From assembly GCA_963723495.1 (NCBI GenBank), contig CAVRQR010000012.1, forward strand, positions 677,201 through 741,200: 64,000 nt of DNA, in the 5' to 3' direction. The translations under genes were made by a program, and so were the position numbers. Numbering within the stretch: the stretch's first letter is position 1; every line of letters begins with the position of its first letter. The stretch comes from Gp6-AA40 sp963723495. GTDB lineage: Bacteria > Acidobacteriota > Vicinamibacteria > Vicinamibacterales > UBA2999. The notes beneath the pieces are model-generated. The model saw only the letters and a program-made list of their open reading frames with translations. It had not been told where the DNA came from and did no database searches. This document shows positions 62,884 through 64,000 of this stretch, piece after piece.

Positions 62884-63594
62884 ATGATTGCCCGGCGTTC
62901 GCTTTTGTATCTGATTACTGTCGGCGTCCTGCCGACCGGGTGTGGGGCCACCGCTCTTCTCACGCCCACCGAACCATCAGCAACCGGCGTGGCATCGGTT
63001 CGCCGCGTCGTGGTCCTCGGCGACAGCCTTGCCGTGTCGCCATCACTGGCCCACGCCTTTCCCGCTCAGCTACAGGACATGATCGACCGCGAGGGGCTGC
63101 CGTGGGGGGTCGTCAACGCCGGCATCAACGGAGATACGACGGCGGGCGGTGTCCGGCGGGTGGAGGCACTGCTGACTGCGGATGTCGGCGCGCTAGTCGT
63201 GGCGCTCGGCGCAAATGATGGCCTGAGAGGAGTGCCGACGGACGCGGTGGCGCGAAACGTGTCGGCAATTATCGAAGTGGCGCAGGCGCGCGGCATCGCC
63301 GTCCTGCTGTGCGGAATGGAGACGCTTCCCACCAAGGGATGGGACTACATGCTCGCCTTTCACCGGATATTTCCCGACCTCGCGTCGAAGCACCAGGTTC
63401 CGCTGGTGCCGTTTCTCCTTAGCGGCGTGGCGCTAGTGCCGGAGATGAACGGTTCCGACGGCTTCCATCCCAATGCTGCGGGCGCGCGGCAGATCGCCGA
63501 GAACGTTTGGCCGTCCCTGGACCGCCTGCTGCGCGCGAGCGCCGCACGGCGAACTGCACGGGGGACGTGGTTTAGAGCCCAAAGCATGCATTGA
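62884..63594 (+). CDS. Exported SGNH/GDSL hydrolase (TesA-like arylesterase)
   Basis: A 236-residue esterase or lysophospholipase. From ATG 62884 it opens with MIARRSLLYLITVGVLPTGC, an export signal with a possible lipid-anchor Cys at 20. Block I is VVVLGDSLAVSPSL with Ser 48, block II NAGINGDTTAGGVRR, block III VALGANDGLRGVP, and block V SDGFHPNAAGARQI with the catalytic Asp and His. This order fits TesA-type arylesterases. The C-terminus is longer and Arg-rich (RRTARGTWFRAQSMH). The substrate is unknown. Confidence 0.9.
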   Translation: MIARRSLLYLITVGVLPTGCGATALLTPTEPSATGVASVRRVVVLGDSLAVSPSLAHAFPAQLQDMIDREGLPWGVVNAGINGDTTAGGVRRVEALLTADVGALVVALGANDGLRGVPTDAVARNVSAIIEVAQARGIAVLLCGMETLPTKGWDYMLAFHRIFPDLASKHQVPLVPFLLSGVALVPEMNGSDGFHPNAAGARQIAENVWPSLDRLLRASAARRTARGTWFRAQSMH

Positions 63595-63812
63595 ATCCGA
63601 CTCACCATTGCCGGACGCACCGCGACGAAATTTGAGCCTCATCCGTCATGCGATCCGGTTGCTTACGAAATTGGTGCTGGGGTTCAACGCCCACCTTCGC
63701 AGAAACGCTTACGTCTGAGAGGACATCAACCGTTGCAGCAAATCGTTGACGTTTGCAGTGTCGACAACGACCCGATGTAAGGAAGCGCACGTTGTGCGAT
63801 TAATCCGCGAAG

Positions 63813-64000
63813 ATGAGCGCAATACGGCGCCAAGCTGATATGGCTGCTCGCCGAATCCGCAGCGGTGGTGTGGGCACGGATCTTTCAAGTTATGCGATTG
63901 AGATTTGGCTCTACCAATGGAGCATCAACTCTGCCCGAGATGTTGTCGACATGGCCGCTTACTTGAGGCACCGCCGCGCTACGCCTATGCCGACCACTAC
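63813..64000 (+). CDS. Partial open frame running off right edge, unassigned
   Basis: An ATG at 63813 opens a frame of 62 codons with no stop before the right edge. It reads MSAIRRQADMAARRIRSGGV, then SSYAIEIWLYQWSINSARDV and so on. I recognise no domain. The base composition is lower in GC than most genes of the window, and the ribosome site is weak, so this may be non-coding. Confidence 0.25.
   Translation, partial: MSAIRRQADMAARRIRSGGVGTDLSSYAIEIWLYQWSINSARDVVDMAAYLRHRRATPMPTT

Noticed and set aside
1..64000. CRISPR arrays, insertion sequences, prophage genes or rRNA
   Set aside because: No direct-repeat/spacer pattern, transposase, phage structural gene or rRNA sequence was found on either strand.

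Overview
The window looks like a piece of a high-GC Acidobacteriota chromosome, most like class Vicinamibacteria (subdivision 6). I infer this from gene content, not from a marker-gene tree. The pointers are two 'orphan' MacB/FtsX-type permeases (ADOP family), one with its own PadR regulator; a TonB-dependent receptor with an N-terminal carboxypeptidase-regulatory domain; a DUF5916/CBM9-type outer-membrane protein; an ECF sigma factor next to a serine/threonine kinase with TPRs; several PQQ-propeller enzymes; and many AhpD/carboxymuconolactone-decarboxylase, DinB and SnoaL small-domain proteins.

Layout. 1-1.7 kb: end of an ECF sigma factor and a secreted di-haem cytochrome c. 1.8-8.4 kb, minus strand: a secreted oxidation cassette in the order NIPSNAP, PQQ dehydrogenase 1, PQQ dehydrogenase 2, ThuA-like, LVIVD-repeat protein; dehydrogenase 2 and the ThuA gene are broken by many frameshifts. 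8.4-13.8 kb: an intact ADOP permease, a SnoaL relic, a ModA-like binding protein, a double-domain AhpD-like protein and a DinB protein. 13.8-19.4 kb: purEK, monomeric isocitrate dehydrogenase and an MBL-fold lipoprotein. 19.5-25.8 kb, plus strand: a tightly coupled run of two M16 peptidases, DinB, an ArsS-associated peroxidase-like protein and ArsS, then a methyltransferase and a SnoaL protein. 25.8-29.5 kb, minus strand: argH, a 30-residue membrane ORF, a sodium:solute symporter and a half-size asparaginase, nearly all by start/stop overlap. 29.5-36.9 kb: DUF5916 protein, a glycosyltransferase, an M61 peptidase and an FAD oxidase. 36.9-49.7 kb: sigma factor and kinase, sugar dehydrogenase, M18 and M61 peptidases, RNA ligase-like protein, hemH, a CMD protein and an esterase. 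49.8-56.2 kb: three AhpD-like genes, the TonB receptor and an MFS permease. 56.2-61.1 kb: ADOP permease with PadR, a PQQ-propeller protein and MgtC. 61.1-64 kb: a looser region with a REP-like palindrome, a tRNA 3'-end fragment, a monooxygenase-like gene, a cold-shock protein, a zinc-ribbon protein and a secreted SGNH hydrolase.

Two patterns cut across the window. First, seven arrays of degenerate 7-bp repeats with four different consensus families sit exactly at gene boundaries; two are translated as the N-terminus of exported proteins, and a third may overlap the start of a permease gene. Second, reading frames of otherwise conserved genes are broken by single-base indels about twenty times, at least two in homopolymers (purK, padR). 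This argues for assembly/sequencing error in many cases, although the cluster at 3.3-6.4 kb could be genuine decay.
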